This document shows positions 25,522 through 33,017 of a stretch of 33,594 nt of DNA, piece by piece. This stretch comes from Lautropia sp. (GTDB taxonomy: Bacteria; Pseudomonadota; Gammaproteobacteria; Burkholderiales; Burkholderiaceae_E). The DNA lies in the NCBI GenBank assembly GCA_030532895.1, contig JAUNKF010000013.1, positions 1-33,594 on the forward strand, written 5' to 3'. The position numbers and the translations under genes are program-made. The notes beneath the pieces were generated by a model. The model was not told the DNA's origin, made no database searches, and saw only the letters and a list, made by a program, of their open reading frames with translations. The stretch's first letter is position 1; every line of letters starts with the position of its first letter.

Positions 25522-25823
25522 GGTGTGGACAAAGCGCTAGGCGAAAGACGTGTCGGAGGGGGCCCCAGAGCGTGTTATGCACGGATTCGTTCCCTTGATA
25601 AGCCGCTCTGGGCGTGCATGAGGCATTTGCGCTGGGCATGCGTCATCATGCATCACGATGGTTCGGCATCCCTGGCCTGATTGCAGAGGCAGGCCAACCG
25701 GCTTAGACCGTGTCGTGTACGTGTCGTCCCTGCGCCAGCCCGTCTCGTTGTGCTGTCTGGCCGTGCCGATGTCAGAAACCCTGCTGCAAGTCCGGTTGGC
25801 AGGCGCGCTCTATACTTGCGCTC
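25522..25823. other. Divergent comF/methyltransferase intergenic region
   Basis: No gene is supported here. A perfect 9-bp inverted repeat, CCCAGAGCG (25564-25572) and CGCTCTGGG (25604-25612), lies about 43 bp before the comF start. TATACT at 25811-25816 resembles a -10, but it is only 7 bp from the methyltransferase ATG and has no correctly spaced -35. Confidence 0.4.
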
Positions 25824-26669
25824 ATGTTGAAACCGATTGGCCTTGATCGCACGGCTGTGCGTCAGCTTTTCAATGGGAAGTTGCAGCCAGAGGCGCGTGC
25901 CGATTTTTTGCTGCAGGAGGCTGAGCGCCGTCTGCTCGAACGACTCGTGCCGATGCGCTTGCCAGCGGCGTCTCGTGTGCTCGATCTGGGCTGTGGGCTG
26001 GGGCGCTCCTTGCCCCTTTTGGCGCAGCGCTTCCCTGAGGCGAGTGTGTGGGCGGTGGATCAGGCCGATCAGCCGCTGCGGCGGCAGCATCAGCTCGCTG
26101 AGCGAGCCAGGCGTGGTTTACAGGGTTTTTTGAGGCGTTGGCGTGCGCAGCCGGCCATGCAGCCGGTGCAGTGGGTGGTCGCCGATGCGCATCGCCTTCC
26201 CTTGCCAGACAATTCGATGGCGGTGATCTGGTCGAATCTGGTCTTTCATTGGTTTGACGACCCGTTGGCCGTGCTGAAGGAGTGTTACCGGGTGCTGCGT
26301 CCAGAGGGCCTGTTGATTTTTTCGGCCTTTGGGGTGGATACGGCGCGTGAGCTGCGGCAGGCCGGGGGGCAGCCCAGCACCGGCTTGGCGCCGGGTTTTC
26401 AGGACATGCACGATTGGGGCGATGCGATGATGGAGCAGGGCTTCGTCGCACCCGTCATGGATATGGAACATCTGCGCCTCACGTATCAGTCGCCCGACGC
26501 ATTGAAGGCGGATCTGGCCGCACTGGGGTTGGGTGAACCGCCCACCGGGGTGGCGGTACCGGCCTTGAGCATCGAGTTCGTGTTCGGCCATGCGTGGGTG
26601 CCGCCGCAAAAGGCGTTGTCGGACGGCTTGGCACCGATCAGGATCGTTCGACGCAGACCGCAGGCATGA
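25824..26669 (+). CDS. SAM-dependent methyltransferase, BioC-like
   Basis: Class-I methyltransferase of 281 residues. The SAM-binding motif VLDLGCGLGRSLPLL lies near residue 52, the acidic end of strand 2 is WAVDQAD, and VVADAHRLPLPDNS sits near 124. The segment WSNLVFHWFDDPLAVLKECYRVLRPEG resembles BioC, which methylates malonyl-ACP in biotin synthesis, including the WSNL and W-F/C-D positions. No other biotin gene is nearby, so BioC activity is likely but not certain; a general methyltransferase is the alternative. ATG 25824 fits the family; upstream codons in the same frame give a Cys-rich, implausible extension. Its stop overlaps the region of the next gene's ribosome-binding site. Confidence 0.8.
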   Translation: MLKPIGLDRTAVRQLFNGKLQPEARADFLLQEAERRLLERLVPMRLPAASRVLDLGCGLGRSLPLLAQRFPEASVWAVDQADQPLRRQHQLAERARRGLQGFLRRWRAQPAMQPVQWVVADAHRLPLPDNSMAVIWSNLVFHWFDDPLAVLKECYRVLRPEGLLIFSAFGVDTARELRQAGGQPSTGLAPGFQDMHDWGDAMMEQGFVAPVMDMEHLRLTYQSPDALKADLAALGLGEPPTGVAVPALSIEFVFGHAWVPPQKALSDGLAPIRIVRRRPQA

Positions 26670-26680
26670 GGAAAAGCATC

Positions 26681-27001
26681 ATGGCAGAAGATGTGCAGAT
26701 GTTGGGCGGTTTTCAGCAGGTGTTGCTGTGGGCCGCGATGTTGGGGGTAGTGTTGGCATGTGTGGCCATCCTGGTGGTCACGATCCGGCATCGGCTCTTG
26801 AGGGCACGAGGGCCTGGGGCGGCGGCCCTGAGCGATGCGCATCCGCTGCCCGATCTCACCACGGACGCTCGCCGCTTGCTGTCTCCCGTGGCTGGTGTCC
26901 GGGCTTTGCTCGCCGAAGTTTTCTGGGTGCTGCTTCCCATGGCGATGGTGGTGGGTTTGGGCGCCTGGGTGATGAGTGACTACCTGGGGCATCTGCCGTG
27001 A
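26681..27001 (+). CDS. Small two-TM membrane protein, function unknown
   Basis: A 106-residue protein with two clear membrane helices, at about residues 11-33 (VLLWAAMLGVVLACVAILVV) and 80-100 (FWVLLPMAMVVGLGAWVM), joined by a basic then proline-containing cytoplasmic or periplasmic loop. I do not recognise the family. ATG 26681 has AGGA at 26669-26672, eight bases upstream and partly overlapping the methyltransferase stop, so this start is preferred over ATG 26666. The stop overlaps the ctaA start as TGATG, implying translational coupling to heme A synthesis and a possible role in cytochrome oxidase maturation, which is inference only. Confidence 0.7.
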   Translation: MAEDVQMLGGFQQVLLWAAMLGVVLACVAILVVTIRHRLLRARGPGAAALSDAHPLPDLTTDARRLLSPVAGVRALLAEVFWVLLPMAMVVGLGAWVMSDYLGHLP

Positions 27002-28149
27002 TGTGCATGCCGTCTGGCCTTGCGTCGGGTGCTGAGGTGCGGCTGTCAAGCTTGAGGCGCCGTTATCGGCGCTTGTTGTGGATCACGTTGTTCGTCACCT
27101 TCGATCTGATCATTTTCGGTGCCTTCGTCCGGTTGGCCGATGCCGGGTTGGGCTGTCCGGACTGGCCTGGTTGCTACGGGCATTTCAGTCCACTGGGGGC
27201 GATGGATCAGATCCGTGCCGAGGTGGCGGTGCTGCCCGATGGGCCTGTGACCGTCTTCAAGGCTTGGGTCGAGATGTTGCACCGCTATGTGGCCAGCGGG
27301 TTGGGGCTGATGGTGATCGTGCTGTTGTGGTTGTGTTGGCGCTGGCGTCGGGGGGCGGCCTTGGCCGGCTTGCCCGAACGCTATGCTGATGGCGGGTTTG
27401 CGCCATCGCTGAGGTTGGCGGTGTTCTCCTTGGTGTGGATCATCCTGCAGGGTTTGTTCGGCATGTGGACGGTGACCTTGCGGCTGCAGCCTGTCGTCGT
27501 CACGGCTCATCTGATGGGGGCCATGATCCTGTTCATGGCCCTGATGGCGCAGTGGAATCGCGTGGCGGCCCAGCCCGTCGTCGATGGGGCTGCCCGTGCA
27601 TTTCGGCATGCCGCCCGACTCGTGTTGGTGCTGATCCTCGTGCAGGTGGCATTGGGGGGCTGGGTCAGCAGCAACTATGCGGCGCTCGCATGCCAGGATT
27701 TTCCACGCTGTCAGGGCAGTTTCTGGCCCTCGATGGATCTGACCAGGGGCTTTGAGCTGTGGCGCCCGCTGGGGATGCAGGCCAATGGCATGTTGTTGCC
27801 CTTTGAGGCGTTGGTGGCCATTCACTATGTGCATCGCCTGATGGCGTATGGGGTCTTTCTGGTGGCTGGCTGGTTGGCCTGGAAAACCCGCCACGTGCCG
27901 GGTATCCGGCATCTGGCTCGCTGGCTCGGGGCCGTGTTGCTGGCGCAGCTCACGACAGGGCTGGCCAACGTCTTTCTGGGCTGGCCCTTGCTGGCGGCAC
28001 TGCTGCACACGGCGGGGGCTGCGGCCTTGGTCGCCATTGCCTTCATGTTAGACTTCCGAGTCCGTCATGCAGGTTTTCAGATGCTGAATGAGACCTGTCA
28101 TCATTCTGGTGCGTGCCGTGCACGGGCCGTGGCCTTGCCGCAGGGCTGA
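27001..28149 (+). CDS. ctaA: Heme A synthase (Cox15/CtaA family)
   Basis: Inner-membrane enzyme that oxidises the C8 methyl of heme O to the formyl group of heme A for aa3-type cytochrome oxidase. The 382-residue product has about eight TM helices and the family signatures: FVRLADAGLGCPDWPGCYG near residue 40, the heme-ligand histidines in LHRYVAS, VTAHLMG, IHYVHRL and LLHTAG, and a second Cys pair near ALACQDFPRCQG. The long type with C-terminal TM helices fits proteobacterial Cox15. The ATG at 27001 overlaps the previous stop; ATG 27007 and GTG 26998 are alternatives. It is followed by ctaB after 130 bp. Confidence 0.93.
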   Translation: MCMPSGLASGAEVRLSSLRRRYRRLLWITLFVTFDLIIFGAFVRLADAGLGCPDWPGCYGHFSPLGAMDQIRAEVAVLPDGPVTVFKAWVEMLHRYVASGLGLMVIVLLWLCWRWRRGAALAGLPERYADGGFAPSLRLAVFSLVWIILQGLFGMWTVTLRLQPVVVTAHLMGAMILFMALMAQWNRVAAQPVVDGAARAFRHAARLVLVLILVQVALGGWVSSNYAALACQDFPRCQGSFWPSMDLTRGFELWRPLGMQANGMLLPFEALVAIHYVHRLMAYGVFLVAGWLAWKTRHVPGIRHLARWLGAVLLAQLTTGLANVFLGWPLLAALLHTAGAAALVAIAFMLDFRVRHAGFQMLNETCHHSGACRARAVALPQG

Positions 28150-28279
28150 CCCGTGTCTGGCATGCATCAGGGCTGCAGGCCCGGCGGCTGTGCGAGTGTC
28201 GGGGCTTTGCTGATGGCCCGCTTTTTCTGGCACGTTCGTCCGGTTGGTCGCGTGTCATATTCAGAACCGGATTGACGCC

Positions 28280-29170
28280 GTGTACCTTTCTGCCACCCGT
28301 CAACAGTCATTGGCCAAGGTTGTCCGCCAGTATGCGCAGCTGACCAAGCCGCGTATCGTCTTGCTGGCGGTGTTCTGCGCCATGATCGGCATGTTCCTGG
28401 CCGCTGAGCATGGCCTGCCCTGGCGTGTGTTGTTGGCCGGTACGGCCGGGATCGCCATGCTGGCAGCGGCCGGCTTCGTGCTCAATTGCCTCATCGAGCG
28501 CGGCATCGATGCCGTCATGTGGCGCACGGCCAACCGCAGCTCCGCCCGTGGTGAGATCAGCAGCCTCGGCATGGGGGTGTTTGCCTTGCTCTTGGGCACC
28601 ACAGGCACCTGTCTGCTCTATCTGTGGGTCAACCCGCTCACGGCCGTGCTCACCGTGGCCACCTTCGTGGCCTATGCGCTGGTGTATACGGTGCTGCTCA
28701 AGCCCCGCACCCCCCAGAACATCGTGATCGGTGGTGCGTCGGGGGCCATGCCACCGGTTTTGGGCTGGGCAGCCGTCACCAATGAAATCAGTGCGCCGGC
28801 ACTGGTGCTTTTTCTGATCATCTTCGTGTGGACACCGCCGCATTTCTGGTCGCTGGCGCTGTATCGCGCCGATGATTATCGTCGCTCCGGCCTGCCGATG
28901 TTGCCGATCACGCACGGGCCCCTGTTCACTCGGCTCAACATCCTGCTATACACGGTCTTGCTGGTCTTCGTCACCGTGCTGCCCTTTGCCATCGGCATGA
29001 GCGGGCCGTTTTATCTCGTCTGTGCGCTGGTCTTGGGGGCCGTGTTTCTGGCGCTGGCCTGGCAGATGTGGCGAGACTATAGTGACGCTTTGGCGAAAAA
29101 GACCTTTGGTTATTCGATCCTCTATCTGGCGCTGCTCTTTGGCGCCTTGCTGATCGACCACTACCTCTGA
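28280..29170 (+). CDS. ctaB: Protoheme IX farnesyltransferase (heme O synthase)
   Basis: UbiA-family inner-membrane prenyltransferase that adds a farnesyl chain to heme B to give heme O, the substrate of CtaA. The 296-residue product has about eight or nine TM helices, [11 protein letters not shown] at the start, the first prenyl-diphosphate motif region [15 protein letters not shown] (the first Asp of the classical motif is replaced by Glu, as I recall for betaproteobacterial CtaB), [14 protein letters not shown], and the cytoplasmic [12 protein letters not shown] loop after [16 protein letters not shown] 28280 is preferred to TTG 28244, as homology begins near the KPR motif. The stop overlaps the Sco start as TGATG. 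Confidence 0.94.
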   Translation: MYLSATRQQSLAKVVRQYAQLTKPRIVLLAVFCAMIGMFLAAEHGLPWRVLLAGTAGIAMLAAAGFVLNCLIERGIDAVMWRTANRSSARGEISSLGMGVFALLLGTTGTCLLYLWVNPLTAVLTVATFVAYALVYTVLLKPRTPQNIVIGGASGAMPPVLGWAAVTNEISAPALVLFLIIFVWTPPHFWSLALYRADDYRRSGLPMLPITHGPLFTRLNILLYTVLLVFVTVLPFAIGMSGPFYLVCALVLGAVFLALAWQMWRDYSDALAKKTFGYSILYLALLFGALLIDHYL

Positions 29171-29853
29171 TGATGAAATCCTCTTCTGCCTCTTCTTCCT
29201 CCGCATCCCAGGGGGGCGTCGTTGTCACCCACGTGGGCGGTACGCACCTGCATCGTGCCCGCCGCCATTGGCTGGCCGCAGGTACCGCGCTGCTGATGGC
29301 CCTTGGCCTGCCGGCCTGCACCAAGCAGGAGAAGCTTGCCTTCAAGCTCACTGACCTGAGCGGGGCCGACTACGGCAATGAGCTGTCGCTCACCGATGGT
29401 GTCACGGGCAAGCCCGTCACGCTGCAGGATCTGAAGGGCAAGGTCGTGTTCCTGTTCTTCGGCTTTGCACAGTGTCCGGACATCTGTCCCACCACGCTTC
29501 TGAAAGCCAAGGAGGTGAAGGAGGCGCTGGGCCAGGAGGCCAAGCGTTTGCAGGTGGTGTTCGTGACGCTCGATCCGGAGCGCGATACGCCTGAAGTGCT
29601 GAAGGCTTATGTGCCGTCTTTTGATGAATCCTTCATGGGGCTGCGCGGTGACGACACGGCCACCAAAAAGGCGGCCCGCGAGTTCCGCGTCTTCTATCAG
29701 AAGGTGCCGAACCAGGATGGCTCCAGCTATACCATCGACCATACGGCGGCGTCGTATGTCATTGACAAGAATGGTACGCTTCGGCTGCTGGTTCGGTACA
29801 CTGATAGCGTGGATGACATCGTTCACGATTTGAAGCTGCTGCTGAAAGCTTGA
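29170..29853 (+). CDS. Sco1/SenC/PrrC-family copper chaperone lipoprotein
   Basis: Thioredoxin-fold protein anchored in the membrane facing the periplasm, delivering copper to the CuA centre of cytochrome oxidase. The 227-residue product has the metal-binding CPDICP (C102, C106) inside FFGFAQCPDICPTTL and the distal ligand H191 in YTIDHTAASYV. The membrane signal ends in a lipobox, LPAC, with Cys50 as the likely lipidated residue. The first 30 residues before the signal are Ser/Ala-rich and longer than usual. The ATG overlaps the ctaB stop, which supports the start; a second ATG follows directly. It completes a ctaA-ctaB-sco set. Confidence 0.92.
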   Translation: MMKSSSASSSSASQGGVVVTHVGGTHLHRARRHWLAAGTALLMALGLPACTKQEKLAFKLTDLSGADYGNELSLTDGVTGKPVTLQDLKGKVVFLFFGFAQCPDICPTTLLKAKEVKEALGQEAKRLQVVFVTLDPERDTPEVLKAYVPSFDESFMGLRGDDTATKKAAREFRVFYQKVPNQDGSSYTIDHTAASYVIDKNGTLRLLVRYTDSVDDIVHDLKLLLKA

Positions 29854-29909
29854 GTCATGCACGGATTGTGCCCCTGCGTTGGCCCCTGACCGAGGGCTGA
29901 CAGGGGCCG

Positions 29910-29932
29910 AACCTGGTCAAAGCAGGTTTGTT
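29910..29932 (+). terminator. Weak terminator-like hairpin after sco
   Basis: AACCTG (29910-29915) pairs with CAGGTT (29923-29928) and is followed by a short T-rich tail. Just upstream, GGCCCCTG (29881-29888) pairs with CAGGGGCC (29901-29908). Either could end the cta transcript, but the T-run is poor. Confidence 0.35.
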
Positions 29933-30074
29933 GCCTTGGCAGCCGTGGTGATCGTGACCCACGTGGTCGACGTGTCTTTGGCGCCGTTTGCGGGGCAGTC
30001 CGGCCAACAAGCGCCGCCCGGCGCGCATGACACACGCTGGCGATTCAGCCGGAATACAAGGGACTTTTATTCGT

Positions 30075-31736
30075 ATGAATGCTTTGGGTTGGCTGATTCT
30101 GGGCTTGCTGGTGGGCTGGGCGATCGAGTTTGCCATCGATTTTTTCTACTGGCGCAAGAAGGCCCGCCTGGAGGCCGAGGCCCTGGTGCAGCAGGAAGCG
30201 GTGTTGCTGGCGCAGCAAACCGAATTGGGTCACAAGCAATCGGCGCTACGGCTCCGTGAGAAGGAGGTGGCCGATCTCCAAGCGTCGGTTGCCACCCGTG
30301 ATGCAGAATTGCTGCAGGCGGCCCATCGGATGGAAGAGCGATCCGACGATTTGGGTCGGTTGGAGCAGCAAACCGAAAAGCGTCGTGCCGATCTTGACCG
30401 GATGAGCATGACGCTGAGTGAACGGGAAAAAGATATCGCCACCCGTCAGGATCAGCTGCGCAGCAAGGAGGCTGACTACGGCCGTCGTCTCAATGCGCTG
30501 GAGGCTACCGAACAGGAGCTGGCACGTCGGGTGGCCGTCGTGGCCAACCGGGAAGACGCCATGCAGAGCTGGGAAGGCCGCATCCTCAGCCGTGAGCATG
30601 ATGTCACCGACCGTGAGGCTTCGGTCAATTACTACGCCGGTCGCATCGCTTCCGACGCCGCAGCCTTCGATGCCACCAAGCATCTGTTGAAGCAGTACTA
30701 TCGCACCTCGGAGGGACGTGACAACCTGCAGGCGTTGGTGGGCATCGACCCCAAAGTTGCCGACCTGTTGCGTGATGCCGGTATCCGCAGCTTCGAGCGT
30801 TTGGCAGAAACCTCGCTGGGCGAACTGACGCGCATTCTGGAAGGCGCTGGCCCTCGTTTCGCCTTGGCCAACCCGCTCAGCTGGGCCGAGCAGGCTGCCC
30901 ATTGGCTCAATGAGGACTATGTGGCTCTCGATCGCTTGCAGTGTGAGCTGCTGGGCATCGAACGCGAGCCGGTGGGTGACCAGCTGTTTGCCCAGATGAC
31001 GCAGGCTGCCGTGGCCAAGGGCGCCCAGAAGACCGAGGCGAGCGAAACGGCTGCGTCGATCGACGCAGAGGCGGCCACTGGGGAGGTCGCTCAAGCTGGC
31101 ACGGCATTGCCAGACGCAGGCGGGCAGGCCCGTGTGAACACGGTGGACGGCGCCAGCCCGGATGAGGCCGTATCGAGCCATTCGGGTGAGGCGGGGGCTG
31201 ATGCCGGATCGGCCCAAGGCGTTGATGAAGCGGCTCGTGACGCAGAAGTCACCTCGTCCGGGCAGCTGATGGCGGCGCAGGCAGAACAAGCCGATGCATC
31301 TGATCCGTCTGTCCGGCACGAACAGTCGGCCGCAGATCCGTCCGTCATGCATGAGGCGACTGCTCACACCATGGATGCTGAAGCCGGCGGGGCCGCGCAG
31401 CGTGACGGGCAGGCGGATGCCGTTGGCGCAGATGAGCGAGCTGTTGTGCCGGATGCTCATCATGTCATGACTGAAGATCTGCCGCAGCAGTCGTCCGGGC
31501 TGTCCATGGAGCAGGGAGCCAAGGCCAACAGCGCTGGCGCACCGGACAGCCGAGCTGAGGTGGTTCAGGCGGCGTCTGACGAAGCCGATGCCCTGTTGTC
31601 GCTCGTGGCCGAAGAGGCTGAAGAGGTGGCGGCGGCCGAGGGTGCTGCCTGGCAGCGTCGGGCGCAAGCGGTGGCCGATGCCGAAGACGTGACGGTGACT
31701 GTGCCTCCGTCGGCGAGCGCCGACCACGGGCGCTGA
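30075..31736 (+). CDS. Membrane-anchored coiled-coil protein with helix-hairpin-helix-like region
   Basis: I do not recognise a named family for the 553-residue whole. It begins with an N-terminal TM helix (about residues 3-25) followed by a basic WRKKAR stop, suggesting a cytoplasmic body. Residues about 27-200 are rich in Glu, Arg, Gln and Ala with heptad character, a long coiled coil. Around 216-260 lies a segment that looks like a helix-hairpin-helix (VGIDPKVADLLRDAGIRSFE, then LAETSLGELTRILEGAG), the sort found in DNA-binding and DUF4332-like modules. After about residue 300 the chain is acidic, Ala/Asp/Glu-rich low complexity. ATG 30075 gives the TM helix directly. An OmpA-type partner gene follows after 27 bp. 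Confidence 0.72.
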   Translation: MNALGWLILGLLVGWAIEFAIDFFYWRKKARLEAEALVQQEAVLLAQQTELGHKQSALRLREKEVADLQASVATRDAELLQAAHRMEERSDDLGRLEQQTEKRRADLDRMSMTLSEREKDIATRQDQLRSKEADYGRRLNALEATEQELARRVAVVANREDAMQSWEGRILSREHDVTDREASVNYYAGRIASDAAAFDATKHLLKQYYRTSEGRDNLQALVGIDPKVADLLRDAGIRSFERLAETSLGELTRILEGAGPRFALANPLSWAEQAAHWLNEDYVALDRLQCELLGIEREPVGDQLFAQMTQAAVAKGAQKTEASETAASIDAEAATGEVAQAGTALPDAGGQARVNTVDGASPDEAVSSHSGEAGADAGSAQGVDEAARDAEVTSSGQLMAAQAEQADASDPSVRHEQSAADPSVMHEATAHTMDAEAGGAAQRDGQADAVGADERAVVPDAHHVMTEDLPQQSSGLSMEQGAKANSAGAPDSRAEVVQAASDEADALLSLVAEEAEEVAAAEGAAWQRRAQAVADAEDVTVTVPPSASADHGR

Positions 31737-31763
31737 GGCTGGGACATCTGAGGAAGCGTATCG

Positions 31764-32900
31764 ATGTCCACGACCGAGCCGCCCAAGCCCAGGCAGCCTT
31801 CCGTGCTGCACCCCGTAGAGTCCGTGCGCCGCTTCACCTCGTTGAAGGTTGGGGTGATGCTTTTGCTGATCCTGTTTTTCACGCTGTTCGGTGTTCAGCG
31901 TGATGAGGAGCAGCCCCCGGTTGCCGACCAGCCTGCGTCCGTCACCTATCCGTTGGCCAATGAGAAAGGCCGTGAAAGTCTGGTGGAGGCCGAGGCTGCC
32001 ATCAAGCCAGCCACCGGCAACCAGATGATCGAGTTGCCCGGCCCCCCTGCCTTTTCGATCCTGAGTGATCAGGCCCGAGGCATCCGCATCCAGGGTGAGG
32101 TGCCCGATGGCCAAACCCGTGATCAATGGATGAATGCGGCACGCCTCGGTGCGCGTGATGCCACGGTGAGCGGTACATTGAAGGTGGGTCGGATCGATGC
32201 CGAAACGGCCGCGCTCTGGAGTTCGCGGCTCACGGCGCTGGTCGCGCTCGTGCGTGAACGGGGCGTTGCCGAGATTCGTGTCCGAGGGGATGCTGTCGAG
32301 CTGTTCGGCCAGGTGGATACGATTGCACAGTCGGACGAAAGCTTGAAACTCTTCCGTGCCCAGGTGCCTGACGGGTATCGCGTGCTTTCGCGTTTCAACC
32401 TGCGTGTGGCGCAGGGTATTGGCAACTTGGCCGTCGTGGGTGAAAGTCGCGACAGGCCGCTGGCGAGCGCTGCCGATGTGATCAGCACCACCTCGGGGGG
32501 AGAGGGACAGAAACGTCAGCAGAAGCAGACCTCGTCGAGCACCAAGCGTCAGCGCCCCAAGAATTGCCCCAAATCCGTGCGAAGTCTGGCCTCGCCGATT
32601 TATTTTCAGACCAACGCGGCCTCGCTCACGGCGGCCGATCGCAAGCGCTTGCGTTTGCTGGGCGCCTGTCTCAACAACTATGCACGTGTGCAGGTGACAG
32701 GCTACAGCGATCCACGCCATTCCGCCGCCTACAACAAGAGCCTGTCCGAGCGCCGGGCACGTGCAGTGGCTGCCGGCATCATCGATGGTGGCTTTCCGGC
32801 CTCACGTATCAAGGTACTGGGCGCGGGCCAGACGAAGGAAAAGAGTACCCGCGAAAAGAACCTCAAGCGTAGCCGCCGCGTCGATATCCGGATCAACTGA
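31764..32900 (+). CDS. Single-TM protein with BON-like region and OmpA-type C-terminal domain
   Basis: Predicted inner-membrane-anchored periplasmic protein of 378 residues that holds on to peptidoglycan. A TM helix (about 27-46, VGVMLLLILFFTLFGV) is followed by a polar region and alpha/beta repeats resembling BON domains (near 90-220, e.g. IRIQGEVPDGQTRDQW and VRGDAVELFGQVD). A basic Gln/Ser/Lys linker then leads to an OmpA domain from about 270 to the end: IYFQTNAASLTAADRKRL, VTGYSDPRHS, LSERRARAV and SRRVDIRI, the residues that bind diaminopimelate in the family. Two Cys (CPKSVRS and LGACLN) flank the first strand and may form a disulfide. The architecture recalls mycobacterial OmpATb/ArfA. 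ATG 31764 has AGGAAG 7 nt before it. Confidence 0.78.
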   Translation: MSTTEPPKPRQPSVLHPVESVRRFTSLKVGVMLLLILFFTLFGVQRDEEQPPVADQPASVTYPLANEKGRESLVEAEAAIKPATGNQMIELPGPPAFSILSDQARGIRIQGEVPDGQTRDQWMNAARLGARDATVSGTLKVGRIDAETAALWSSRLTALVALVRERGVAEIRVRGDAVELFGQVDTIAQSDESLKLFRAQVPDGYRVLSRFNLRVAQGIGNLAVVGESRDRPLASAADVISTTSGGEGQKRQQKQTSSSTKRQRPKNCPKSVRSLASPIYFQTNAASLTAADRKRLRLLGACLNNYARVQVTGYSDPRHSAAYNKSLSERRARAVAAGIIDGGFPASRIKVLGAGQTKEKSTREKNLKRSRRVDIRIN

Positions 32901-32927
32901 AGCGGTGTTATCGGTGCGTAGGTGCTT

Positions 32928-32972
32928 ATGAAAAAACCCGGCCCTCTGGTGGAGGTAGCCGGGTTTTTTCAT
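32928..32972. terminator. Strong bidirectional Rho-independent terminator
   Basis: A perfect inverted repeat has arms ATGAAAAAACCCGGC (32928-32942) and GCCGGGTTTTTTCAT (32958-32972). The loop contains a smaller CCTC/GAGG pair. The T-run on each strand fits termination of both the OmpA-type gene and the converging gene at 33018. Confidence 0.88.
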
Positions 32973-33017
32973 GGGGGAATTGTTCGAGGGGCGCGTTATC
33001 GAGCCCCGCCTGCGTAT

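Noticed and set aside
25796-25816. TTGGCA and TATACT as a promoter for the BioC-like gene
   Set aside because: The hexamers are only 9 nt apart and the start codon would follow at about +1, which is not a workable sigma-70 layout.
30246-32720. An 824-codon open frame on the minus strand opposite the coiled-coil and OmpA-type genes
   Set aside because: Long antisense frames are common in G+C-rich DNA. It has no recognisable domain or membrane pattern, while the plus-strand genes have TM helices, motifs and ribosome-binding sites.
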